This document shows positions 43,066 to 50,092 of a stretch of DNA of 64,000 bases, in pieces. Each line of letters starts with the position of its first letter. The first letter of the stretch is position 1. The stretch is from Cocleimonas flava. GTDB lineage: Bacteria; Pseudomonadota; Gammaproteobacteria; Thiotrichales; Thiotrichaceae. The stretch is taken from NCBI RefSeq assembly GCF_004339015.1, contig NZ_SMFQ01000005.1, positions 682,001 through 746,000 on the forward strand. The letters run 5' to 3'. The notes beneath the pieces are model-generated. The model did no database searches, was not told where the DNA came from, and worked only from the letters and a program-made list of their open reading frames with translations. The translations under genes and the position numbers were made by a program.

Positions 43066-44087
43066 AATATAGAGTTGTAAGCGAAAAGTGCGGGGGTGCC
43101 GCCAGTGTGAATAATCACAATATCATCGCCTTGTTGAAAACGACCTTGTTCAATTAAGCCAAACGCGCAGGCGAAAGCTTTACCGGAATACACTGGATCA
43201 GACAATAAACCTTCGTTATGCGCCAACAGTTGAATCGCATTTTTGGTTTGATCTGTAATTTTGCCGTAGCCTCCATCGAGGCAAAAATCCTCAACAAGCA
43301 CATCGGCATCATCGATCAAGGTTTTTAAATCGCCGCTAGTGTCTAACAAATTATTGCAAAGGTATTGCGCGCATTGATGGACTCGCGCCTTCTGCTGTAC
43401 CGCGTCTCGTCGCACGCAGGCGCCAATCACTGGTACTTGGTTATCTACCAATCTCAAACCCGTTAATAAACCTGTATGCGTATACGAACTTCCGGATGCA
43501 ACAATGATTGCTGCGGGATTTAGCTTCTGCTCTTTAAATTGCTGGTCTAGCTCAAAGGCAGCAGCAACATAACCCAATGCACCTTTAGGTGTTTCTGACA
43601 GAGTCAGTGGAATGATATAAGGCTTCTTGCCTTGGTTGACCAAAGAATCGGCAATTTCTTTTAGCTGTTTATCTGCGCCCTCTTCGTCTTCACCGTCTGG
43701 ATAATGATGTAGGGTTGCGCCATACACTTTGTATAAAGTGACATTGCCAGAATTGTGATACTCAGCAGGCTTATCAGGCACTCTATCTTCTAGTTGAAGA
43801 TGACAATCCATTCCACATTTACGCGCAAACGCTGCGGCCATGCGCATATAGTTAGACTGCACCGCACCAGTAATAAGGATAGTATCGCAGCCTTGTGCTA
43901 GCGCTTCACCAAAATAAAATTCCAACTGACGGGCTTTATTTCCGCCCATTCCCAGACCCGTACAGTCATCACGTTTTACGTATAAATTGTAATCTCCAAA
44001 GTGTTTACTCAAATTAGGCATGTGCTCCAAGGGAGTCGGTGCATGTACGATTTGTGTACGAGGGAATTTGTCTAATATGTTATTCAT
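43062..44087 (-). CDS. dcyD: D-cysteine desulfhydrase / ACC deaminase family PLP enzyme
   Basis: A 341-residue fold-type II PLP enzyme, likely converting D-cysteine to pyruvate, sulfide and ammonia. It shows RTQIVHAPTPLEHMPNLSKHFG (about 9-30), the PLP lysine in GLGMGGNKARQLEF (about 45-58), TGAVQSNYMRM (about 73-83), IVASGSSYTHTGL (about 195-207) and the C-terminal HTGGTPALFAY (about 327-337). DcyD is favoured over ACC deaminase by overall pattern, but the two overlap. It is divergent from the NodB-like gene with a CRP-type palindrome between. Confidence 0.85.
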   Translation of the reverse strand: MNNILDKFPRTQIVHAPTPLEHMPNLSKHFGDYNLYVKRDDCTGLGMGGNKARQLEFYFGEALAQGCDTILITGAVQSNYMRMAAAFARKCGMDCHLQLEDRVPDKPAEYHNSGNVTLYKVYGATLHHYPDGEDEEGADKQLKEIADSLVNQGKKPYIIPLTLSETPKGALGYVAAAFELDQQFKEQKLNPAAIIVASGSSYTHTGLLTGLRLVDNQVPVIGACVRRDAVQQKARVHQCAQYLCNNLLDTSGDLKTLIDDADVLVEDFCLDGGYGKITDQTKNAIQLLAHNEGLLSDPVYSGKAFACAFGLIEQGRFQQGDDIVIIHTGGTPALFAYNSIF

Positions 44088-44141
44088 GCCTAATGATAGT
44101 TTGATTTCTACACATTATCGAAAAAAGTATTGAAAAGTGAG

Positions 44142-44161
44142 CTTGTGACTTTTGTCACAAG
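44142..44161. promoter_or_regulatory. CRP-type palindrome
   Basis: CTTGTGACTTTTGTCACAAG is a perfect palindrome with 8-bp arms and contains TGTGA-N6-TCACA, the CRP/Vfr core consensus. It lies 55 bases before the dcyD start and 110 before the NodB-like gene. The factor and target are inferred. Confidence 0.55.
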
Positions 44162-44244
44162 ATTTTCTCAATACTTGTTTTACACTTTACGATCAACACT
44201 AACAATCCCCCAATAATTGTTATGCCATAGTTGTTAAAAAATAC

Positions 44245-44258
44245 AGGTCTCAAGACCT
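44245..44258 (+). promoter_or_regulatory. Short dyad in the leader of the NodB-like gene
   Basis: AGGTCT, CA, AGACCT lies 13 bases before the ATG at 44272 and abuts the ribosome site GCGAGGAAAC. It could influence translation. Confidence 0.35.
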
Positions 44259-44271
44259 AAAGCGAGGAAAC

Positions 44272-45291
44272 ATGCCAACGTATAATCCTTCTTTTATTAC
44301 GCAACAGTATCTACATACTGCCAATTCACCCTTTCTCGACAAAGTTGTATTCACCATCGACCATTTACACGAAGGTGGCCCTGGAATTTACAGCACCTTC
44401 GATGTTGTGAAACATTTAGTGAGTAAACAGATACCGGTTACTATTTTTATCCAATGTTCTGACCCGCTCAATTTTTGTCCTGCTGAAAAAAGAATTGCGC
44501 AAAGTATTTACGATCTTGATCATAATCTTGTGTCACTTGGCGCGCATGCGCTTACTCGGGGCAATAGTCAGGCGAATCAAAGTAATAATCTGGATAAGAT
44601 TAAAGATGTCATCGCGGATATCACCGGAGCTGAGCCCCAAATAATGTCTTATCATGGCAGTAATGCGGGTCCTGAAAATGGCATTAGTTATGCGGGCATA
44701 ACCTATGCAAGAGGTATTACAAGCGTTTGGTCTGATGCGTCAGCAGATAATCCGCTAAATACGCCGGTAATGAATATCAATTCTGTGAATGCCGCCTACG
44801 ATTTCATCCAGCAACGTAATGCTGCTAATTTATCTGCGACTTTATTTGTACATTCTGTGGAATTAACCAGTGGCTCCGTCAAAAAATTAACGTTTGATAC
44901 GATTGTGGCAGATGTAATTGGCCGAAGACTTCAAGCGATGTCTTATTTATCCGCAATGCAAACTGATTATACAGGGGCGCCCCCTACTCCCGGTCCTACG
45001 CAACCGATTGATCCTCCTCCAGGTACGCCTTGCCCATTAAGGCATTTTGCCAATAGTAAGATTACTCAATATTTACGAGTTAATAAGCGTGATGGTGTAA
45101 ACGGTGTTTTTCAGGTTGCAGAACTACAACGTTTTCTTAATGAATTAGGCTTGGGCGCTGGAACCGCAGACGGTATTTTTGGATCAAATACCAAACTTGC
45201 AGTGATAAGTTATCAGATTATAAAGGGACTAGGCCCTGATGGGATCGTTGGTGCAAATACTAGAGCATCGATTAATGCCTACTGCGATTAG
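44272..45291 (+). CDS. Divergent polysaccharide deacetylase-like protein with C-terminal peptidoglycan-binding domain
   Basis: A 339-residue two-domain protein. The N-terminal part (about 20-230) resembles a NodB fold: FTIDHLHEGG near residue 27 in place of TFDDG, LVSLGAHALTRG near 87 in place of the usual SHT, and IMSYHGSNAG near 125. The metal ligands are only partly recognisable, so catalysis is uncertain. A Pro-rich linker (about 237-260) leads to a PG_binding_1 domain (about 275-338: VAELQRFLNELGLG, DGIFGSNTKLAVISYQ). I see no signal peptide, which is odd for a wall-acting protein. Confidence 0.65.
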   Translation: MPTYNPSFITQQYLHTANSPFLDKVVFTIDHLHEGGPGIYSTFDVVKHLVSKQIPVTIFIQCSDPLNFCPAEKRIAQSIYDLDHNLVSLGAHALTRGNSQANQSNNLDKIKDVIADITGAEPQIMSYHGSNAGPENGISYAGITYARGITSVWSDASADNPLNTPVMNINSVNAAYDFIQQRNAANLSATLFVHSVELTSGSVKKLTFDTIVADVIGRRLQAMSYLSAMQTDYTGAPPTPGPTQPIDPPPGTPCPLRHFANSKITQYLRVNKRDGVNGVFQVAELQRFLNELGLGAGTADGIFGSNTKLAVISYQIIKGLGPDGIVGANTRASINAYCD

Positions 45292-45370
45292 ACTGCCGCG
45301 AGTCTATTACGACGAACTACTTTGATGGTTAAGAAAAGAGCCCGACTTCAGGTTTCACTTTTTTCAGGCC

Positions 45371-45404
45371 AAAAAAAACCGCGAAGCAACACAATGCCCC
45401 GCGG
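45371..45404 (-). terminator. Intrinsic terminator of the DUF1127 gene
   Basis: On the minus strand CCGCGGGGCA, loop TTGTGT, TGCTTCGCGG (10-bp stem with two G-U pairs), then eight T. The copy at 45871-45904 has the same loop and compensatory changes in the stem. Confidence 0.9.
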
Positions 45405-45405
45405 T

Positions 45406-45420
45406 CCAAGGAGGAGTCGG
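45406..45420 (-). ncRNA. CUCCUCC-loop hairpin, copy 1
   Basis: On the minus strand CCGA, CTCCTCC, TTGG: a 4-bp stem (one G-U) presenting a loop like the anti-Shine-Dalgarno end of 16S rRNA. It is 1 base upstream of the terminator and lies in the 3' UTR of the DUF1127 gene. It resembles the CUCCUCC loops of alphaproteobacterial CcsR/cuckoo RNAs, which also follow a DUF1127 gene. Confidence 0.65.
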
Positions 45421-45427
45421 TATTTAA

Positions 45428-45709
45428 TTATGCAGCTTTAGATGGGCTCGGCATAATTGGTGTTTGGTCTGCAGCTGTTTCTGTATCATTCGTTGCTGCT
45501 TTGAAATGTGAAACATTGTCAGGAATAATGTGTGACTGTGCTTCTTCACGCCATGGGTATCCGCTTGCACCTAGCTTTAAAAGCTCTCTTGAAACACCTA
45601 GATCTGCTAGTTGTCTGTCAGATAGCAATGATAATTCTTGTGCTGTGCGAGCATATCCAGATAACAGGAATGCTTCGTTTATATTTTTTAATACATTCTT
45701 GATATTCAT
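45428..45709 (-). CDS. DUF1127 domain-containing protein
   Basis: A 93-residue cytosolic protein. DUF1127 spans about residues 18-55, with LSLLSDRQLADLGVSRELL the hallmark. The tail (about 60-93) is Thr/Ala/Pro-rich and probably disordered. AGAGG lies 7 bases before the ATG. A promoter (TTGTGA, 17 bases, TAATAT) and a LysR-type dyad are upstream, and a CUCCUCC hairpin with terminator follows. Related DUF1127 proteins in Rhodobacter act with co-transcribed small RNAs; a similar role here is inference. The tandem neighbour at 45871-46132 is its degenerate duplicate. Confidence 0.88.
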   Translation of the reverse strand: MNIKNVLKNINEAFLLSGYARTAQELSLLSDRQLADLGVSRELLKLGASGYPWREEAQSHIIPDNVSHFKAATNDTETAADQTPIMPSPSKAA

Positions 45710-45775
45710 TTGTTATACCTCTTGGAGTATATTGCGTTTTTTAATAAGAAAGGCTTTTTGCCCTTCGACAATTGA

Positions 45776-45843
45776 ATATTAGAGTTTTACCATACTCTTC
45801 ACAAGAGACTTAAAATCAACTCAATGGTTAGTTTTTCTAACCA
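45776..45843 (-). promoter_or_regulatory. Promoter and LysR-type operator of the DUF1127 gene
   Basis: Minus-strand -10 TAATAT (45776-45781) and -35 TTGTGA (45799-45804) are 17 bases apart. Upstream, the perfect dyad TGGTTAG-N5-CTAACCA (45825-45843) contains T-N11-A and centres near -65, the classic LysR activation position. The same arrangement is repeated 289 bases away. Confidence 0.75.
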
Positions 45844-45870
45844 AAAACGTCATTTACATAAATTTTAGGC

Positions 45871-45904
45871 AAAAAAAACCGCGAAACAACACAATGTTTC
45901 ACGG
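45871..45904 (-). terminator. Intrinsic terminator, second copy
   Basis: Minus strand CCGTGAAACA, loop TTGTGT, TGTTTCGCGG, then eight T. Relative to copy 1, two G-U pairs became A-U and one G-C became A-U, so the stem is conserved by covariation. Confidence 0.9.
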
Positions 45905-46058
45905 TCCAAGGAGGAGATGGTAATAATCACGCAGTTTTAATAATTACTGCATAATTGAAATTTGTTTACTGAAATTGTGTTAATCTTCGAAAACTTGTTT
46001 TAGTCCTCATTAACACTTATCAGTGTAATCTTCCGAACAAGCTGTCTTGTCGTCCGAT
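45871..46058 (-). ncRNA. Putative small RNA from a degenerate duplicate of the DUF1127 unit
   Basis: Predicted transcript of about 185 nt from the promoter at 46065-46093 to a terminator at 45871-45904. It keeps the duplicate's promoter, operator, gene-end sequence (GCAG-TTTA-GCATAATT similarity), CUCCUCC hairpin (45906-45920) and terminator. The DUF1127 reading frame is gone: only a 14-codon ORF (45966-46010) without a ribosome site remains. Selective retention of the RNA parts suggests a functional sRNA. A simple decaying duplicate is the alternative. Confidence 0.55.
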
Positions 46059-46064
46059 GAGTGA

Positions 46065-46132
46065 ATATTAGAGTTCTCTGAGTTTGTTCACAAGCGACTA
46101 AAAATCAACCCACTGGTTAGTTTTGATAACCA
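46065..46132 (-). promoter_or_regulatory. Promoter and LysR-type operator, second copy
   Basis: TAATAT (46065-46070), 17 bases, TTGTGA (46088-46093), with the dyad TGGTTA-N7-TAACCA at 46114-46132 (T-N11-A) also centred near -65. Nearly all sequence between these elements has drifted, but their positions are identical to copy 1. Confidence 0.7.
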
Positions 46133-46299
46133 ATGATGATTTATGGTGATGAGGGATATGTCTGTAGCCGCCGTTGTAGCGGTCTTTTCTTCTGGTGGTT
46201 ATTATTTTTATCGTTTGTTTATTGCGTTGATATTAAGCACTACTGGGAGGAGATTTATATTGATTTACCCAGATTTAGGTTTGTTTAGGTTTGTTCAGC

Positions 46300-47250
46300 T
46301 TAGTTATCTTGGTCCAGCTTTGCTTCTTCAAGTATCCATTCGATAAAAGCATCAACCGCATGACGGTTAGAATCCATCGATTCTGGTCGAATGACATAAT
46401 ACGAGCGTTCTAACGGGAGACTTAAATCAAAAGGCTGACACAGTCTGCCTGCTTCGATATCGCTTCTAGCCAGCATCTCAATGCCCATTAACACACCTTG
46501 TCCGTCAATGGCGGCATCCATCGCTAGCGATACATGATTAAAACGTAAGCCACGATCTACCTTAACTCCTGTGACACCGGCATGTTTTAACCAGGGTTTC
46601 CATTCTGGTCGACCTTTATAGTCAGTATTATCGTGAAGCAAGGTATGAAACTTAAGATCTTCTGGTGTTTTCAGTGGCTTATCAGGATTATTGAGTAAAT
46701 CTGGGCTACACATGGGTATAGCTTTCACCGAGAATAACTTATCAACGGCACAACCGGGATAATTTCCAGAACCAAAGCGTATCGCCACATCAACATTATT
46801 CGCGCGAAAGATCTCTTCCATTGAGACATTGCCATCTTCGGCGTCAACCAATCCGGTTGTGCCACTGATCTGCATATCGATCTCTGGATATTTTAACGAG
46901 AAGCTGTGCAAGCGCGGCACTAACCACTTTGATGCAAATGAGGGTGCCATCCAGACAGTAAGGTTTTCATTAGTCTGGTGAGAGCTCATCAAATGCACTG
47001 CATCCGATAGATTATTAAAACCTTCGCGTAGCTTTGGCAAAGCTGCTTCAGCCGCTGGGGTTAAAGCGATAGAACGCGTTTGACGATGAATTAACTGGAA
47101 CCCCAGATAATCTTCAAGGTTTTTTATTTGATGACTTACCGCAGCTCTGGTGACGTATAACTCGTTGGCTGCCTTAGTGAAACTCTTAAGTCGTGCGACT
47201 GCTTCAAAAGTTCTTAAAGCAGTTAAAGGTGGGAGGTGCGATGTCGGCAT
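46300..47250 (-). CDS. GcvA-like LysR-family transcriptional regulator
   Basis: A 316-residue regulator. Winged HTH at the N-terminus: PPLTALRTFEAVARLKSFTKAANELYVTRAAVSHQIKNLEDYLG (about 7-50), typical of the GcvA branch. The PBP2_GcdR_like domain follows (about 95-300). It lies immediately upstream, on the same strand, of the two tandem DUF1127-type units, whose promoters carry LysR T-N11-A dyads. It is the natural candidate to control them, though that is inferred from proximity and site type. Confidence 0.88.
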   Translation of the reverse strand: MPTSHLPPLTALRTFEAVARLKSFTKAANELYVTRAAVSHQIKNLEDYLGFQLIHRQTRSIALTPAAEAALPKLREGFNNLSDAVHLMSSHQTNENLTVWMAPSFASKWLVPRLHSFSLKYPEIDMQISGTTGLVDAEDGNVSMEEIFRANNVDVAIRFGSGNYPGCAVDKLFSVKAIPMCSPDLLNNPDKPLKTPEDLKFHTLLHDNTDYKGRPEWKPWLKHAGVTGVKVDRGLRFNHVSLAMDAAIDGQGVLMGIEMLARSDIEAGRLCQPFDLSLPLERSYYVIRPESMDSNRHAVDAFIEWILEEAKLDQDN

Positions 47251-47286
47251 GAATTGCTAATAATGAATTAATTCAATGAAGTATAG

Positions 47287-47315
47287 GACACCCCCCCACT
47301 TTCAACCACTTTTTA
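47287..47315 (-). repeat. G-rich terminator-like repeat, copy 20
   Basis: Reverse copy: GGACACCCCCCCACTTTCAA, CCACTTTTTAT, in the short gap after the GST gene. Confidence 0.65.
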
Positions 47316-47320
47316 TACAA

Positions 47321-47974
47321 TTAAACTTCATCTAACGCTATGATTTGCGTTTCCTGTTTGCCAGCTGCGACCCATTCCTGCATAAATTTGTTGCTTGATA
47401 CGTGCTCTGCGTACTCTGCGGCAAAGCCCGATAGCTTCACATCATAACCCTGCAAGCGCATAACAACCGGCGCATACATGGCGTCGACGCCGCTAAATTC
47501 CCCCATTAACCATGGGCCTTTTACCGTCGCATTTTGCCTACAATAATCCCACAACGCATAAATACGCTGAATATCGGCTTTAACATCATCGTTGATTGGG
47601 TAATCGGGAAAGTGTTTTCTGAGATTCATTGGCAATGCATTTCTTAACGCAAAGAAACTCGAGTGCATTTCTGCTGCGGTTGATCTGGCGATTGCTCTGG
47701 CTTTCGCATCTATTGGCCAACCTTGCTTTTCCGGGAATTTATCTGCGACATACTCAATAATCGCCAAGGTATCCCAGATTTGTAAATCATCATCAAGCAA
47801 CACTGGCACTTTGTCATTGGAAAAATAGGGACTTAAAATATCGTTGGTATCGTCTTCAAACAGGAATACCAATTTTTCCTTAAACTCCACATCAAGGTTC
47901 TTTAGAAAAAACCATGGACGCAACGACCACGTGGAATAGTTTTTATTACCGATAATTAGTTCTAGATTACTCAT
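47321..47974 (-). CDS. Glutathione S-transferase family protein
   Basis: A 217-residue protein with a thioredoxin-like N-domain (MSNLELIIGNKNYSTWSLRPWFFLKNL, about 1-27) and an all-helical GST C-domain (about 85-215). The glutathione site segment is DKVPVLLDDDLQIWDTLAIIEYVADKFPEK (about 53-82). I start at 47974, because AGGA lies 7 bases before that ATG; two more in-frame ATGs lie upstream. It follows the YcaO gene on the same strand after about 275 bases. Substrate unknown. Confidence 0.85.
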   Translation of the reverse strand: MSNLELIIGNKNYSTWSLRPWFFLKNLDVEFKEKLVFLFEDDTNDILSPYFSNDKVPVLLDDDLQIWDTLAIIEYVADKFPEKQGWPIDAKARAIARSTAAEMHSSFFALRNALPMNLRKHFPDYPINDDVKADIQRIYALWDYCRQNATVKGPWLMGEFSGVDAMYAPVVMRLQGYDVKLSGFAAEYAEHVSSNKFMQEWVAAGKQETQIIALDEV

Positions 47975-48035
47975 TTGCATTTCCTTTTGTGACTGCACTG
48001 CAGTTAATTAAATAGTTTTTTAAATAGTTATGTAA

Positions 48036-48131
48036 TTAGTTGCTTGAAACATTGAAAGCTACTTTATCAATAACAGGTGCTATTGGATATTCACTCTTTC
48101 TGATCGCAGTATTCGCAATAGGTGATTGCAT
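48036..48131 (-). CDS. Possible 31-residue peptide
   Basis: An ORF starting at 48131 (ATG), with AAGGA 8 bases upstream, encodes MQSPIANTAIRKSEYPIAPV followed by IDKVAFNVSSN. Longer starts up to 48167 exist. It lies between ycaO and GST on the same strand. No family is known to me. The only support is the ribosome site and an intact frame, so it may be spurious. Confidence 0.25.
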   Translation of the reverse strand: MQSPIANTAIRKSEYPIAPVIDKVAFNVSSN

Positions 48132-48171
48132 CTTTAATTCCTTAATTCCAAACTTCATTCCTCTCATCACA

Positions 48172-48203
48172 AAAAAAGCCCTGTAAGTAGGGGGGTGGCT
48201 TTT
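48172..48203 (+). repeat. G-rich terminator-like repeat, copy 21
   Basis: Forward copy: seven A, GCCCTGTAAGTAGGGGGG, TGGCTTTT. On the minus strand it follows ycaO by about 45 bases. Confidence 0.7.
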
Positions 48204-48248
48204 GATGTTTATAAGCTCAACAACATCTAAAACTACATATAGAGAACG

Positions 48249-49934
48249 CTACAGAACCTTACGATATGCATCAACTAATGACTCATGCATTTCCCAGTCA
48301 CTTTCTAAGGGAAAGATATCTTCACCATCAATCAATGCCAATGCATCATTTAATACGCTTTTGCTGTAAAGCTTAGCCAATGAATTTGAATAATTAACCA
48401 TGCCATCTAGTTGCAATAAAGTGTCGATACACTGGTAGACCTTTAAGCGCGCGGGGTTAATCTGTTTGTAATGCAACAGCCACTCACAGCCTTCTTGAAT
48501 GCGTTCGTTGTCCTGACATTTAAGTGCCAGCAAGGTGATTAATTCGGTTACGCACAAATCTGCGAAAATACTATCAGCATCTGCAGGGTAGCCAATGAGA
48601 GTGGCTACGAGATATTGGTCTTCCAGATTTAAATCTTCAATCGCTTCAATCAATGCTTCGCATTCTGCCACTGTTTTGTGCTTTTTCAAGATGGCTTTTC
48701 GAATATCAATTCCTGCATTATTATTTTCCCAAACTAGGTTTTCTCTGGGGTAAACCTCTGACATACCAGGCACCAGAATTCGACAGCAAGGCACTCCCAG
48801 CTCTTGATAATCTGCGACATAGATATCGTTACCTTGCTGATGAATCAGGTCGCAGATATCTTCGAATGTTTTGTCAGCGGTTTGATCGTTACCCCAATCC
48901 ACAAATTCATAATCTGCTTTATTCTGCAAAAACTGCCAACTCATCATGCCACTCGCATCGGTAAAGTGCGCTTCAAGGTTTTGGGGGCTAGCGACTTCAT
49001 CCAGATCGAAACCGGCTTCGGTAAAGTTCTTTAATTTATCCAGTTCCCGATTTTTCAATAATTGCAATATTGCCTGCTCTAGCGCACGCCCAAACTGTGG
49101 ATGTGCGCCAAAACTTGCGCAAACACCCTGATTTTCAGGGTTTAGCAAAGTGAGGGCGACAACGGGATATTTTCCTCCTAACGATGCATCTTGAATCAAA
49201 AGAGAAAAACCTGCGTGTTCTATCTCTTTGATACTTGTTTGGATATTCGGGTATCTGTCGAGCACACTGCCAGGAATATCGGGCAGTGAGACTCCTTCAG
49301 CGACCACTTTAAATTTCACAAAATTTTCGAGAATTTTAGTTAACGCTTGAATTCTCGCTTCAGCAAGCGAATCTCCTACTGACATGCCATTGCTGGCATA
49401 GAGATTGTCGATAATATTAATCGGAAAGTAGATCGACTCTTGCGTTTTCTCACACACAAAAGGCAGGCAACAGATTCCTCTATTGCGATTAGCTGAATTA
49501 GCATCAATCAGTTTATTCGCATCTAACTCACCATTAGCATTGTAAAAGTCTTGCAGTTCTTCATTCAAGACGCCCTCTGGCCACGATCCACTGGTGTTCG
49601 TTTCGAACCAGCGTTCATTTTTATAATGTACGTGTTTGCTATTAGAGATTTCATCCCCAAGATAGTAATCTGCCCAAAAGTAATGTGTAGAAAGTCGTCC
49701 GAAGAATTCCTTCAAGGCACTGGCTAAAGCCGCTTGTTTCGATACGCCCTTTCCATTGCTAACCAACAACGGACAGTCTTGGTCTTTAATGTTTACTGAC
49801 CAGACATTAGTAATAGGGTTTGACCAGGATTGCTGCTGAATATGAAAATCCATTGCTGCCAATTTTTTTTGCATAAAGACAATAGAATCTTCTAGTGCGG
49901 CGTCTTTATTTAAAACATGAGTTTGGGAAGGCAT
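48249..49934 (-). CDS. ycaO: YcaO-domain protein, RimO-accessory type, with substituted ATP-site residues
   Basis: A 561-residue protein aligning end to end with E. coli YcaO, reported to assist RimO in ribosomal S12 methylthiolation. The YcaO domain spans about 1-400 and a TPR-like helical tail about 430-561. Family pieces include NKDAALEDS, WSNPITNVWSV, SNGKGVSKQAALASAL, RGICCLPF and ASFGAHPQFGRALEQ. From my memory of the E. coli protein, Mg/ATP ligands E78, N187 and E199 correspond here to Gly79, Asp188 and Lys200, while E75, E191 and E202 are kept (76, 192, 203). ATP use may be impaired. It is not a RiPP cyclodehydratase by type. Confidence 0.87.
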   Translation of the reverse strand: MPSQTHVLNKDAALEDSIVFMQKKLAAMDFHIQQQSWSNPITNVWSVNIKDQDCPLLVSNGKGVSKQAALASALKEFFGRLSTHYFWADYYLGDEISNSKHVHYKNERWFETNTSGSWPEGVLNEELQDFYNANGELDANKLIDANSANRNRGICCLPFVCEKTQESIYFPINIIDNLYASNGMSVGDSLAEARIQALTKILENFVKFKVVAEGVSLPDIPGSVLDRYPNIQTSIKEIEHAGFSLLIQDASLGGKYPVVALTLLNPENQGVCASFGAHPQFGRALEQAILQLLKNRELDKLKNFTEAGFDLDEVASPQNLEAHFTDASGMMSWQFLQNKADYEFVDWGNDQTADKTFEDICDLIHQQGNDIYVADYQELGVPCCRILVPGMSEVYPRENLVWENNNAGIDIRKAILKKHKTVAECEALIEAIEDLNLEDQYLVATLIGYPADADSIFADLCVTELITLLALKCQDNERIQEGCEWLLHYKQINPARLKVYQCIDTLLQLDGMVNYSNSLAKLYSKSVLNDALALIDGEDIFPLESDWEMHESLVDAYRKVL

Positions 49935-50092
49935 AATTTTTTTAGTCTACTTTTGGTCTATTATTAATTATCACGTCGATAAATGAATCTATTACAGGAA
50001 AATATCAGTATTAATACAGGACAGGGATGCATCACAAATAATCCCACCATGCATTTTACAATATAGACATCAGGAATTAGCAGGAAATTTAG

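Noticed and set aside
43083-43104. AAAAGTGCGGGGGTGCCGCC at the 3' end of dcyD, like a forward repeat copy
   Set aside because: It encodes the conserved HTGGTPALF motif of the enzyme family; the G-run follows from Gly and Thr codons.
45966-46010. 14-codon ORF in the degenerate DUF1127 unit
   Set aside because: No ribosome site and no similarity to DUF1127. Kept only as part of the description of the putative sRNA.
46143-46346. 67-codon plus-strand ORF upstream of the LysR gene end
   Set aside because: It overlaps the 3' end of the LysR gene, has no family resemblance and no plausible ribosome site.
48036-49934. RiPP biosynthetic cluster built on YcaO and the neighbouring short ORF
   Set aside because: The YcaO aligns with the RimO-accessory type including its C-terminal helical tail. 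There is no dehydrogenase, E1-like partner, leader peptidase or transporter nearby.
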